Origin: Achromobacter sp. Root83
GTDB lineage: Bacteria > Pseudomonadota > Gammaproteobacteria > Burkholderiales > Burkholderiaceae_B
Reading direction: 5' to 3'
DNA: 64,000 nucleotides
Assembly (NCBI RefSeq): GCF_001428845.1
Contig: NZ_LMIU01000006.1
Span: forward strand, 153,643 to 217,642
In this document: positions 26,469 to 35,137 of the stretch, piece by piece
Layout of the letters: each line of letters begins with the position of its first letter
Numbering within the stretch: the first letter of the stretch is position 1
Position numbers and translations under genes: made by a program
The notes under the pieces: generated by a model
Databases searched by the model: none
The model's input: the letters and a program-made list of their open reading frames with translations, nothing else
Told to the model about the DNA's origin: nothing

Positions 26469-28676
26469 CTAGCCCTGGCCGGCCGGGATCAGGCGGATGC
26501 CCGCGCTGCCGTCGCGCTCAAGCTGCGCCACCAGCCCCAGTTCCCAGTCCAGATACTCGCGAAAGCCCTGGTCGCGCGCGGACAGGTCTTCGAACAGATA
26601 GGGGCTGATGCTTTGATCGTCGTCGCCGGTCAGCACCCCTGCCGCACCCGTCGCCAGTTCCAGCCCCTGCGCCTTCCAGGCCTGGGTGCCGCCCAACAGA
26701 TACTGCACCGGACGCTCGCCGCGCCAGGCCAGCTCGGCGGCCACCACGCTGGCCAGCACGCCATCCGAGGACACCAGCACGACCGCTCGCCCGTCGTCCG
26801 CCGGCAGGAATTCCGCCAGGCGGTCGGGGGTGGCGAAGCGCGCGCCCGGCACGTGGCCGCGTTCGTAGGCGGCGCGCGACTCCACCTCGAACACGACGGC
26901 CTGGTCCGCGTCCAGCGCGGCGCGCAACGCGGATGCACGCAGGCCGGCGGCATCGGGACGGTGGCGCAGCACGCGCCGCGGTTCGACGCCGCTTTGCAGC
27001 GGCGCAAGCGCCGGCGGCCGGTACAGGTAGACCTCGACCGCGCCCAATTGCGCCAGCCAGGCGCCGGTCGTCAGGGCGCGCACGCCGTCCCAGTCCGCCA
27101 GCACCACCCGGGCACGGCGCGTGGCCAGGTATTCGTCGGTGGCTTGCACGAGCTGGCCGCCGGGCGCCCAGCGCCAACCTTCCAGGTGTCCCGTCTCGTA
27201 CTCTTCGCGGGTGCGCACGTCGAACCGGTAAAGGGTCCGCTGACTTTGTTCCGCGTCGAACGCCCGCAGCGTGGCCGCGTCGATGTAGCCGATGCCGGCG
27301 CGCTGCGCCACGTCGCGCGCCAGCTTGCGGGCGGCGTCCAGCGTTTGCGCATCGGGTTCCGGCAAGGCGGCGTGGCGGCCGTAGGCCAGTTCCCTGCCCG
27401 ACAACAGCCACTCCATGGTGCCGTTGCGCAACGAGGCGACCCGGTTGGGAATCCCGGCGTCGATAAGCGTCTGCGCGCCCACGATGCTGCGCGTACGGCC
27501 GGCGCAGTTCACCACCACGAAGGTCTTGGGGTCGGGCGCCAGCTCGCGGATGCGGTAGACCAGCTCCGCGCCCGGCAGGCTGTGCGAGAACGGCAGCGTG
27601 AAATGGTGGAATTCCTCGGGCGTGCGGCTGTCGACCACCACGATGTCGTCGCCGCGCGTCACGCGCTCGTGCAATTCCTCCACGTCGATCCAGGGTGTGT
27701 GCTTCTCGTGTTCGATGATTTCGCCGAACGCCTTGCTGGGCACGTTGGTGCCCGAGAACAGCTCGCGCCCTTCGCGCTCCCACCCGTCCGTTCCGCCCGC
27801 CAGCACCGAGACGTCAGTCCAGCCCAGCCGGGCCAGCTTGGCCGCGGCTTGATGCGCCAGGCTCTCGTCGTCGTCCACCAGCACGATGCGCGTGCCGCGG
27901 CGCGGCACCAGCCGGTCGGCCAGCAGCTCCAGGCGCCACAGGGGCGCGGGCGCGGCATGCAGCAGGTGCCTGCGGGCATAGCGGCCCGCCTCACGCACAT
28001 CCAGCACGGCGATCTCGCCCTCGCCGCGCAACGCGTCCTGCAATTCCTGGGCGGACAGGCGCGCATGGTAGATGGCGGCGGGCGGCGAAAACCGGCGGTA
28101 GGTGCCGCCCTCGGTGCTCTCGAACACCACCCTGCCGTGCAGGCGGTCCAGCGCCAGACCGTAAAAATGGAGATGCGCGCCAGGCTGGTCTCCGATCAGC
28201 TCGATGGTGTGGACGTCGTCCGGACCCAGCACGATCGAGCCGCCCGGCCCCACGTCCACCCGCTGCGTGTGGGTCAGCGTGTCGCGCAAGGGATCCGCGC
28301 TCTTTGTCCGCGCATAGACCTCGTTGCGCTCATCGCCCGACACGCCGGCGATGATGGCCCAGGTGGTGTGGTCGTGCGGAGGCTGGGCTTTGCCCGGTTC
28401 GCCCAGCGACAGATAGAGCGCGTAGGCGCCGTTGGCGTCCTCGGCCAGCCGGTAGATCGTGGAGGGCCGGCCCGGCGTCAGCGGAAAGGCGGCGGCCGGA
28501 AACAGGTCGCGGCGCAGGCCCAGCGCCTGCAGCCGCTGCGCGACCTCCTGCAATTGCGCGCGCGTGGCATTGGCCGCGTCGGGCGCCAGCCGTCTCGCGT
28601 CGGCGATGAAGCCGCGCACGGCCTGCGCGCGTTCGGTGTGCTTGCTGTGGGCGGGGGTTGGTGCGGTGGTGCTCAT
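26469..28676 (-). CDS. Cysteine-dioxygenase-like cupin fused to four rhodanese domains
   Basis: 735 residues. Residues 1-200 form a cupin of the thiol dioxygenase type: QPPHDHTTWAIIAGVSGD gives iron ligands H101 and H103, with H156 in GPDDVHTIEL. Four rhodanese domains follow, at about 205-310, 330-430, 460-560 and 580-675. Only the second keeps a catalytic cysteine, C391 in VVVNCAGRTRS; the corresponding loops in the others read VLVDDDE, VLADWDG and VLVSSDG, so three are structural or regulatory. It likely oxidises a small thiol or persulfide and handles sulfane sulfur. It has its own promoter region with the 13-bp motif also found before the island's main operon. Confidence 0.85.
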   Translation of the reverse strand: MSTTAPTPAHSKHTERAQAVRGFIADARRLAPDAANATRAQLQEVAQRLQALGLRRDLFPAAAFPLTPGRPSTIYRLAEDANGAYALYLSLGEPGKAQPPHDHTTWAIIAGVSGDERNEVYARTKSADPLRDTLTHTQRVDVGPGGSIVLGPDDVHTIELIGDQPGAHLHFYGLALDRLHGRVVFESTEGGTYRRFSPPAAIYHARLSAQELQDALRGEGEIAVLDVREAGRYARRHLLHAAPAPLWRLELLADRLVPRRGTRIVLVDDDESLAHQAAAKLARLGWTDVSVLAGGTDGWEREGRELFSGTNVPSKAFGEIIEHEKHTPWIDVEELHERVTRGDDIVVVDSRTPEEFHHFTLPFSHSLPGAELVYRIRELAPDPKTFVVVNCAGRTRSIVGAQTLIDAGIPNRVASLRNGTMEWLLSGRELAYGRHAALPEPDAQTLDAARKLARDVAQRAGIGYIDAATLRAFDAEQSQRTLYRFDVRTREEYETGHLEGWRWAPGGQLVQATDEYLATRRARVVLADWDGVRALTTGAWLAQLGAVEVYLYRPPALAPLQSGVEPRRVLRHRPDAAGLRASALRAALDADQAVVFEVESRAAYERGHVPGARFATPDRLAEFLPADDGRAVVLVSSDGVLASVVAAELAWRGERPVQYLLGGTQAWKAQGLELATGAAGVLTGDDDQSISPYLFEDLSARDQGFREYLDWELGLVAQLERDGSAGIRLIPAGQG

Positions 28677-28756
28677 GAGGTGACCCGGGTATCCGTGGAT
28701 GAAGAATGGGTCAGCCTACGTCGCGCGCCGCCAGCCGGACAACGTAGAAATGCGTC

Positions 28757-28769
28757 TATGAATATGCGG
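28757..28769 (-). promoter_or_regulatory. 13-bp motif before the cupin-rhodanese gene
   Basis: CCGCATATTCATA on the minus strand ends 80 bp before the ATG at 28676. An identical 13-mer lies 74 bp before the ATG at 36870. Equal orientation and nearly equal distance in a 66% G+C genome suggest an activator site, most simply for the CysB-family protein encoded between them. Confidence 0.6.
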
Positions 28770-28791
28770 CAGGCGTTGGACGCGTGGAGAT

Positions 28792-29721
28792 TCAGGCGTC
28801 GGCTTTCAGTTCGCGCTCCACGACCTCGCGCGTCAGCGTGGGCACGAACATCTCGACGAAATGAAAGGCGTAGCCGCGCAGCCAGGCCCCCCGGCGGATG
28901 GCCAGCCGCGTCAGGTTGATCTGGAACAGGTGGCGGGCATCGATGGCGCACAGGCGCGAGTCGCGCTCGGCGTCCCAGGCCACGGCCGCCACGATGCCCA
29001 CGCCCAGCTCCAGCTCTACGTAGGTCTTGATGACGTCGGCATCCATGGCCGTCATGACGATGTCCGGCGTGATGCCGGCCCGCGCGAAGGCCTCGTCGAT
29101 ATGCGCCCGGCCCGTGTATCCGCGGCCATAGGTGATGATGGGATAGCGCGACAATTGCGACAGGCTGACGCCGTCCTGCTGGCGTTCCAGCGGATGGCCC
29201 CGGGGCACGATGATGCTGTGGCTCCAGCGATAGCACGGCAGGTTCACCAGCCCGGGATAGTCGGCCACGGCCTCGGTGGCCACGCCGATGTCGGCCTCGC
29301 CTTCCAGCAGCATCTCGGACACCTGCTTGGGCGAGCCCTGATGCAGGTGCAGCACCACGTCGGGATAGCGCTGGCGGAATTCCTTGATGACGGGCGGCAA
29401 GGCATAGCGCGCCTGCGAGTGCGTGGCGGCGATGGACAGGACGCCCTTGCGGCTGTCGGCGTACTCCGCGCCCGCATGGCGGATGTTGTCGGCGCATTGC
29501 AGGATCTGCTCGACCAGCGGCAGGATCAGCTCGCCGGGCGGGGTCAGGCCGATCAGGCGTTTGCCCGAACGCACGAAGATGTCCACGCCCACTTCTTCCT
29601 CCAGTTCGCGTATCTGCCGGCTGACGCCGGGTTGCGACGTATGGAGGCTTTCGGAGACGTCGGTCAGGTTGAAGTCCTGGCGCACGGCTTCGCGTACGGA
29701 ACGGAGTTGCTGAAAATTCAT
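28792..29721 (-). CDS. CysB/Cbl-family LysR regulator
   Basis: 309 residues. The N-terminus MNFQQLRSVREAVRQDFNLT and the HTH SESLHTSQPGVSRQIRELEE are diagnostic of CysB/Cbl, as are SIAATHSQARYALPPVI and DADVIKTYVELELGVGIVA in the effector domain. CysB responds to N-acetylserine and sulfur supply, Cbl to adenosine phosphosulfate. A second copy in an island of sulfur genes is probably a dedicated regulator of it. It begins 8 nt after the VOC gene, so it is in the same operon, and the cupin-rhodanese gene follows after a 115-bp promoter-like gap. Confidence 0.92.
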   Translation of the reverse strand: MNFQQLRSVREAVRQDFNLTDVSESLHTSQPGVSRQIRELEEEVGVDIFVRSGKRLIGLTPPGELILPLVEQILQCADNIRHAGAEYADSRKGVLSIAATHSQARYALPPVIKEFRQRYPDVVLHLHQGSPKQVSEMLLEGEADIGVATEAVADYPGLVNLPCYRWSHSIIVPRGHPLERQQDGVSLSQLSRYPIITYGRGYTGRAHIDEAFARAGITPDIVMTAMDADVIKTYVELELGVGIVAAVAWDAERDSRLCAIDARHLFQINLTRLAIRRGAWLRGYAFHFVEMFVPTLTREVVERELKADA

Positions 29722-29729
29722 CGCGCGCC

Positions 29730-30080
29730 TCAGCCAAGGATGGCCAATTGATTGCCGGAAGGATCTTTCACGTACATGACGCGCGGCTCGGCGTCGGGCA
29801 GCGAACAGACCGGATGATGGCCCGCCAGGCGCAGGCGGGCCAGGATGTCGTCGTAGGCGCGGGCCTTGATGGCCAGGTAGTCCGGCCTGACCGCGCGGTT
29901 CACCTCCGCTACTGGAGACAGCGACAGGGTCGCCTCGCCCAGCGCGAAGCGCAGGCGGCCGTCGCCGGCGCTGGCCACTTCGTCCAGGCCGATGACGCGC
30001 AGATAGAAGTCGCGGACCGCATCCTGCCGATGCGACAGGAACGGAAGCTGTACCGATTCGATCGAGAGGATAGAAGTCAT
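29730..30080 (-). CDS. VOC-fold (glyoxalase/dioxygenase superfamily) protein
   Basis: 116 residues from the ATG at 30080 (CAGGG just upstream). One paired beta-alpha-beta module set: VQLPFLSHRQDAVRDFYLRV, then LAIKARAYDDILARLRLAGH, ending MYVKDPSGNQLAIL. VOC proteins use a metal for isomerisation, ring cleavage or thiol chemistry; the terminal DPSGN motif is general and does not fix the substrate. It sits between MetC-like and CysB-like genes, so a role with an organosulfur intermediate is inferred. Confidence 0.8.
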   Translation of the reverse strand: MTSILSIESVQLPFLSHRQDAVRDFYLRVIGLDEVASAGDGRLRFALGEATLSLSPVAEVNRAVRPDYLAIKARAYDDILARLRLAGHHPVCSLPDAEPRVMYVKDPSGNQLAILG

Positions 30081-30202
30081 GCCCTGCCGCCAGCCGTGGA
30101 ACAGGGCAAATTCTAGTACCCGGAGGTACAACCGGACAAAGAGGTTGTAATTGCTTCTACATAGCCAGAAACCCTAAAGAGAACGGCTCATTTGCATATG
30201 CC

Positions 30203-31417
30203 TCAAGCCGTGCGGCGCAAGGCGTCGCGGGTGGCGCCAAAGGCGCGCTCCAGGTCGTCGATCAGGTCCTGGGAATTCTCCAGCCCGATGTGCAGGCGCA
30301 CGACCGAACCGCCCTTGCCCGCGTCCCGCCACGCGCTGTGTTCGGCCAGGCGCTCGGGCGCGGCCTCCAGTGCCAGGCTCTCGTAGCCGCCCCAGGACGC
30401 GCCGATGGAAAAGTACGTGAGCGCATCGATGAACCGCGCCGCAGCCGCGGCCTCGGGATGCTTGAACGCGAACGACACCAGGCCGCTCGCGCCGCTGAAG
30501 TCGCGCTGCCACAGCGCATGGCCGGCGTCTCCCGGCAGCGCCGGATAGTAGACCTGTTCCACGTCCGCGTGGCGCGCCAGGTAGTCGGCCACGGTCAGCG
30601 CGTTCTGATGATGGCGCGCCAGCCGCACGTCCAGCGTGCGCAGGCCGCGCAGCGTCAGGTAGGCGTCGTCCGCGCCCACCGACAGGCCCAGCGCGTCATA
30701 GGCCACACCGATGCGCCGGGACAGTTCCGCGCTGTCCACCGTCACCACGCCCATCATCACGTCGGAATGGCCCGCCAGATATTTGGTGGCGGCCTGGATC
30801 GAGATATGCGCGCCCAACGCCAGCGGCTGGTAGTACAGGCCGCCGCTCCAGGTGTTGTCGGCCGCCACCAGCACGCCGTGGCGCCTGGCCACGGCCGCCA
30901 GCGCCGGCAGGTCCAGCACTTCATACAACAGCGAGCTGGGTGATTCCAGGTATAGCAGCCGTGTGTTCGGACGGATGCGCGATTCGAGATCGTCCCGCGC
31001 GGGCGAAAAATATTCCACTTCGATGCCATAGCGCTGCAGCAGCGACTTGTCGACCTTGCGCACGGGCGAATAGACGCTGTCGGACACCAGCGCGTGATCG
31101 CCGGGCGCCAGCGTGGCCAGCAGCACCAGCACAATGGCCGACAGGCCCGAGGGCGCCAGCACGCTGCGGTAGCCGCCCTCCAGCGACGCCACGGCCGCTT
31201 CCAGCGCCTGGTGCGTGTCCAGGCCGTGGCGGCCATACGTGGCAACGCGCTCGCCCGCGGCGCGTTGCCGGTTCAGCGCGGCGTGGGTGGCGGTATCGGC
31301 AAAGCGGACCGTGCTGGTGCGCACCACCGGCACGTTTACCGGACCCGATCCGCCCTTCGGTTCGGGCGATCCGGCATGCACCAGGCGGGTCTGCACATGG
31401 GCTTGGCCGAGGCTCAT
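30203..31417 (-). CDS. metC: Cystathionine beta-lyase-like PLP enzyme
   Basis: 404 residues from the ATG at 31417 (AGGTG 7 nt upstream). Cys/Met-metabolism PLP family: YGRHGLDTHQALEAAVASLE, LESPSSLLYEV, PLP lysine K212 in SIQAATKYLAGHSDVMMG, and GASWGGYESLAL near the end, which are MetC signatures. It cleaves the C-beta-S bond of cystathionine or other S-substituted cysteines to thiol, pyruvate and ammonia. It follows the ABC ATPase gene by 67 bp. In this context a C-S lyase acting on an imported cysteine derivative is more likely than methionine synthesis. Confidence 0.88.
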   Translation of the reverse strand: MSLGQAHVQTRLVHAGSPEPKGGSGPVNVPVVRTSTVRFADTATHAALNRQRAAGERVATYGRHGLDTHQALEAAVASLEGGYRSVLAPSGLSAIVLVLLATLAPGDHALVSDSVYSPVRKVDKSLLQRYGIEVEYFSPARDDLESRIRPNTRLLYLESPSSLLYEVLDLPALAAVARRHGVLVAADNTWSGGLYYQPLALGAHISIQAATKYLAGHSDVMMGVVTVDSAELSRRIGVAYDALGLSVGADDAYLTLRGLRTLDVRLARHHQNALTVADYLARHADVEQVYYPALPGDAGHALWQRDFSGASGLVSFAFKHPEAAAAARFIDALTYFSIGASWGGYESLALEAAPERLAEHSAWRDAGKGGSVVRLHIGLENSQDLIDDLERAFGATRDALRRTA

Positions 31418-31484
31418 GCGCGCACCTGCGGGCAACGTTCAGCGGCAAGCGCGGGTTGGGTGGTCATGGTTGGCTCCAAAAGGT

Positions 31485-32333
31485 TCACACCGCCAGGCGC
31501 AGCGGATCGAAGGTCAGGTAATCCGCGATCGGATCGGGCTGGCCGGTACGTATGGGGGCGCCCGCGGAGCGCTGCAGAAACGCGCGCGTGCGCTCGCTTT
31601 GCGGCGAGTTGAAAATCCGCGGCGGCGGACCGGACTCCACGATGCGCCCGGCCTCGGTGAAGTACACGGTGTCGCTCACCTCCTGCGCGAAGCGCATCTC
31701 GTGCGTGACCAGCATGCAGGTCAGGCCGTCCTGCACCAGATCGCGGATGACGGTAAGCACCTCGCCCACCATCTCCGGGTCCAGCGCCGAGGTCACCTCG
31801 TCGAACAGGATCAGTTCGGGCCGCAGCGCCAGCGCGCGGGCGATCGCCACGCGCTGCTGCTGGCCGCCGGACAGCTCGCCGGGATAGGCGTTTTCCTTGT
31901 GGTCCATGCGCACCTTCGCCAGCAGTTCGCGCGCCCGCGCCTCGGCGCGGACTTTGGGCTGGCCGCCCACCTTGATGGGAGATATCACCAGGTTCTGGAG
32001 CACGCTCAGGTGGGGGAACAGGTTGTACTGCTGGAACACGAAGCCGACCCGCTTGCGCAGGCCGATCAGCTCGGCCTCGGTCTTCAGGCCGTCCACGCGC
32101 ACGCCGTCCACCTCGATGGTCCCGCGCTGCGGACGCAGCAGGCCGGTGATGCAGCGCAGGATGGTCGACTTGCCCGAACCCGACGGACCGATGATGGACA
32201 CCGCCTGCCCCTGCCTGACCTCGACGTCGATGCCCTTCAGGACCTCGGTCTCGCCAAAGGCCAGGTGCACGTCCCGCAGGCTGACCAGCGGCGCGGATGG
32301 GGCGGCGCGCGCCCCGATGTCAATGATGCTCAT
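31485..32333 (-). CDS. Polar amino-acid ABC transporter ATPase of the sulfur island
   Basis: 282 residues from the ATG at 32333, overlapping the permease by 14 nt. Walker [11 protein letters not shown]-loop VFQQYNLFPHLSVLQN, signature [15 protein letters not shown], Walker B LILFDEVTSALDPE (Val in place of the usual Pro after the catalytic Glu) and VTHEMRFAQEV. It has a C-terminal extension of about 20 residues (IADYLTFDPLRLAV). Drives uptake through the two permeases upstream. Confidence 0.92.
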   Translation of the reverse strand: MSIIDIGARAAPSAPLVSLRDVHLAFGETEVLKGIDVEVRQGQAVSIIGPSGSGKSTILRCITGLLRPQRGTIEVDGVRVDGLKTEAELIGLRKRVGFVFQQYNLFPHLSVLQNLVISPIKVGGQPKVRAEARARELLAKVRMDHKENAYPGELSGGQQQRVAIARALALRPELILFDEVTSALDPEMVGEVLTVIRDLVQDGLTCMLVTHEMRFAQEVSDTVYFTEAGRIVESGPPPRIFNSPQSERTRAFLQRSAGAPIRTGQPDPIADYLTFDPLRLAV

Positions 32334-33138
32334 GGCGGCGCTCCAGGTATCGCGTCCAACGCGCGATGGGATAGCAATAGGCGAAGAAAAGCGCCAATAG
32401 CGTGAAATAGACAAGAATGGTGAAATCGCTGCGGGCGACGGTATTGCTGGCCACGGTGGCCGTGTCGACCAGGTCGTGCACGCCCACCAGCGAGGCGAGC
32501 GACGTGCTCATCGTGATGCTCGCGTACAGGTTCATCCACGACGGCAGCATGCGCCGCACGCACTGCGGCAGCACGATCATGCGGAAAATCTGCGTGCGCC
32601 GGAAAGCCAGGGACTGCGCGGCCTCCCATTGGGCGCTGGGAATCGACTGGATCGCGCCGCGGAAGATCTCCGCCACGTTGGCGCTGGCGGGCAGTCCCAG
32701 GCCGATGACCACCTTGATCCAGTCGGGAAACGGCAGGTTCCACGAGCCCAGGTTCAGTTCGAACGGAAACACATAGGTCGTGAAGTACACGAGCACCAGG
32801 ATCGGCGCGTTGCGAAACAGCAGCACGTAGCCGCGCGCGAGCCGCCGCAGCAGCGGCGACGGCGACAGCGACAACGCGCCCACGACCAGCCCTGCCGCCG
32901 TCCCCAGCGCCATGGCCAGCACGCTGATCTGGATGTTCATGCCCAGGCCGCGCAGCAAGGCCGGCGACCAATGCCACAGCGACTTCACCGCCGGCGGCGT
33001 GGTTCCCGTCGCCGCCCAGGCGGCGCCCAGCGCAATCAGCGCCAGCAGCAGCACGAACCACGGATCGCGCAGCAGCACGGCCAGGACACGGCCGGGCGGA
33101 TGCGCCGGCGCACCCTTCAACGCCAGTTCATTGGCCAT
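32320..33138 (-). CDS. Amino-acid ABC transporter permease (second of pair)
   Basis: 272 residues with an extra N-terminal TM segment (DPWFVLLLALIALGAAWA) before the usual permease core: ARGYVLLFRNAPILVLVYF, ASANVAEIFRGAIQSIPSAQ and the EAA-type loop WEAAQSLAFRRTQIFRMIVL. It resembles the GltK half of heterodimeric glutamate/aspartate-type systems. The start at 33138 overlaps the preceding permease gene by 11 nt. Confidence 0.9.
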   Translation of the reverse strand: MANELALKGAPAHPPGRVLAVLLRDPWFVLLLALIALGAAWAATGTTPPAVKSLWHWSPALLRGLGMNIQISVLAMALGTAAGLVVGALSLSPSPLLRRLARGYVLLFRNAPILVLVYFTTYVFPFELNLGSWNLPFPDWIKVVIGLGLPASANVAEIFRGAIQSIPSAQWEAAQSLAFRRTQIFRMIVLPQCVRRMLPSWMNLYASITMSTSLASLVGVHDLVDTATVASNTVARSDFTILVYFTLLALFFAYCYPIARWTRYLERRHEHH

Positions 33139-33865
33139 AACCGGGCATCCTCAAACGGTCTTCCAGCCAGCGCCCGCCCACGCTGACCAGCCAGGTCAGC
33201 AGCCCGAAGTACAGCAGGATGAGCAGCAGCAGTTCCAGCACGTTGTCGCGGTGCGACCAGATCATGATGGACTCGTAGGTCACGTCGCCCACCGCGATGG
33301 CCGAGGCGATCGCGGTCATCTTCACCAGGTCCACCAGGTTGTTGACCAGCGCAGGCAAGGCAAAGCGCACCGCCAGCGGCAACTGCACCTGCGTGAGGAT
33401 CTGCCGCCGCGAGAACGCCAGCGACCGCGCGGCCTCCATGGTCACGGACGGCACGGCCTCGATGCCGGCGCGCAGCGCCTCGGCGTGGAAGACGCCCTTG
33501 TGTAGCGCCACCACGATCACCACCCAGGCAAACGGCGTAATCGGGTTGCCGCCGCCCAGCTTCTGCGTGATCAGCATGTTCAGCACCAGAAAGGCGCAAT
33601 ACAGCTGCACCAGCGTGGGCGTGTTGCGGGTGACTTCCACGAAGGCCTGCAAGGGCCGCGCCAGCCAGGCGCGGCCGCTGGTCAGTCCCGCCGCGATCAG
33701 CACGCCGAACAGCAGGCTGACGGGTATGGTCCAGGCGCAAAGCTGCAAGGTGACCAGCAAGCCGTGGCCGAAGGCCGACAATTCGCCCGGATCCTGCACA
33801 AAGCTGTAGTTCAGGCCCAGCGGCTTGAAAAAACCCACCCAGGCCGGCAATACCGGATCGATCAT
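33128..33865 (-). CDS. Amino-acid ABC transporter permease (first of pair)
   Basis: 245 residues from the ATG at 33865, which overlaps the aminotransferase stop (ATGA). Core motifs are VEVTRNTPTLVQLYCAFLVL, FHAEALRAGIEAVPSVTMEA and ARSLAFSRRQILTQVQLPLA. Pairs with the permease downstream as the GltJ-like half. Translational coupling with an aminotransferase ties transport to catabolism of the imported compound. Confidence 0.9.
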   Translation of the reverse strand: MIDPVLPAWVGFFKPLGLNYSFVQDPGELSAFGHGLLVTLQLCAWTIPVSLLFGVLIAAGLTSGRAWLARPLQAFVEVTRNTPTLVQLYCAFLVLNMLITQKLGGGNPITPFAWVVIVVALHKGVFHAEALRAGIEAVPSVTMEAARSLAFSRRQILTQVQLPLAVRFALPALVNNLVDLVKMTAIASAIAVGDVTYESIMIWSHRDNVLELLLLILLYFGLLTWLVSVGGRWLEDRLRMPGYGQ

Positions 33866-35109
33866 GCCGCCGCCTCCAGCGCCCGGGCCGGCGACAGCGC
33901 CGCCACCGCCCTCCCGATGCGCTCGATGGCGGCGTCGATGTTCGCGTCGGACGCCGCGAACGACAGCCGCAGGTAAGGCGACAGCCCATAGGCCGCGCCG
34001 CGCACCACCGCCACCCCCTCGGCATCCAGCAGCCAGTCCGCCACGTCGCCGTCGTGTTCGATCGGCCTGCCGTCCGGACGCAGCGCGCCGATCAGGCCGG
34101 CCACGCCGATCCACGCAAAGAACGACCCTTGCGGCGCATGCACTTGCAGGCCGGGCACGGCGCCCAGCCCATCCACCACCCGCTGCGCACGTCGCGCATA
34201 GGCCTGCCTGGCGGTTTCCACGAACCCGTCCGCCGCGCCTTGCAGCGCGGCCAGCGCGGCGGCCTGTCCCAGCGAACTGGGGCCGGACGACACCTGCGAC
34301 TGCACCGCCTCCAGCGCATGGATGAGCGCCCGCGGGCCCGTGCCCCAGCCGATGCGCCAGCCCGTCATCGCGTAGGTCTTGGATACGCCATTGACGACCA
34401 GCACGCGGCCGGCCAGGTCCGGCGCCACGCGCAGCAGGTGCGCGGGCGGCTGGCCGAACCAGATCTCTTCGTACATCTCGTCCCACAGCACCAGCACTTG
34501 CGGCGCGCCACGCAGCACCTCGGCCAGCGCCTGCAGTTCCTCGCTGCGGTAGACCGCCCCGGAGGGGTTGCCCGGCGAGTTCAGGATCAGCCATTTGGTG
34601 CGCGGCGTGATCGCATCACGCAATGCCCCGGGCGTCAGCTTGAAGCCGTCTTCGGCGGCCGTCCGCGGCACGACGGGCACGCCGCCGTTGATGCGCACGG
34701 CATCCGGGAAGGTGGGCCAGTACGGCGCGGGCACGATGACCTCGTCGCCGTCGTCCAGGGTTGCGTTCAGCGCCAGGTAGATCACCTGCTTGCCGCCGTT
34801 GGAGATGATGACGTTGGACGCGTCCACGTCCAGGCCGAGGCGCTGGCCTTGGCCTTGCGCCACCGCGCGGCGCAGCGCCGCGGTGCCCGCCGTGGGCGTG
34901 TATTTGGTCTTGCCCGCTTCCAGCGCGGCGCTGGCCGCGGCCTTGATGGCCGCCGGGGTATCGAAATCGGGTTCGCCCGACGTCAGCACGATGATCGAGC
35001 GGCCTTGCGCCGCCAGGCCCGCCGCGCGGGCCCCGGCGGCGGCAATGGGCGACAGCTCGGCGCCGCGGGCACGGCGCGACAACACGCCGGGAAACAGGGA
35101 TGCAGTCAT
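33862..35109 (-). CDS. Class I PLP aminotransferase (aspartate aminotransferase family)
   Basis: 415 residues. LTSGEPDFDTPAAIKAAA and KYTPTAGTAALR at the N-terminus, LNSPGNPSGAVY, the acidic WDEMYEEIW, PLP lysine K244 in VNGVSKTYAMTGWRIGWGTG, and the substrate-carboxylate arginine in SPYLRLSFA. Subfamily I-gamma aminotransferases act on aspartate, phenylalanine, kynurenine or sulfur amino acids, some with cysteine-S-conjugate lyase side activity. Its place between binding-protein and permease genes implies that the imported amino acid is a substrate. Confidence 0.88.
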   Translation of the reverse strand: MTASLFPGVLSRRARGAELSPIAAAGARAAGLAAQGRSIIVLTSGEPDFDTPAAIKAAASAALEAGKTKYTPTAGTAALRRAVAQGQGQRLGLDVDASNVIISNGGKQVIYLALNATLDDGDEVIVPAPYWPTFPDAVRINGGVPVVPRTAAEDGFKLTPGALRDAITPRTKWLILNSPGNPSGAVYRSEELQALAEVLRGAPQVLVLWDEMYEEIWFGQPPAHLLRVAPDLAGRVLVVNGVSKTYAMTGWRIGWGTGPRALIHALEAVQSQVSSGPSSLGQAAALAALQGAADGFVETARQAYARRAQRVVDGLGAVPGLQVHAPQGSFFAWIGVAGLIGALRPDGRPIEHDGDVADWLLDAEGVAVVRGAAYGLSPYLRLSFAASDANIDAAIERIGRAVAALSPARALEAAA

Positions 35110-35137
35110 GACAGGACCTTTCCAGGATTCATCAGGT

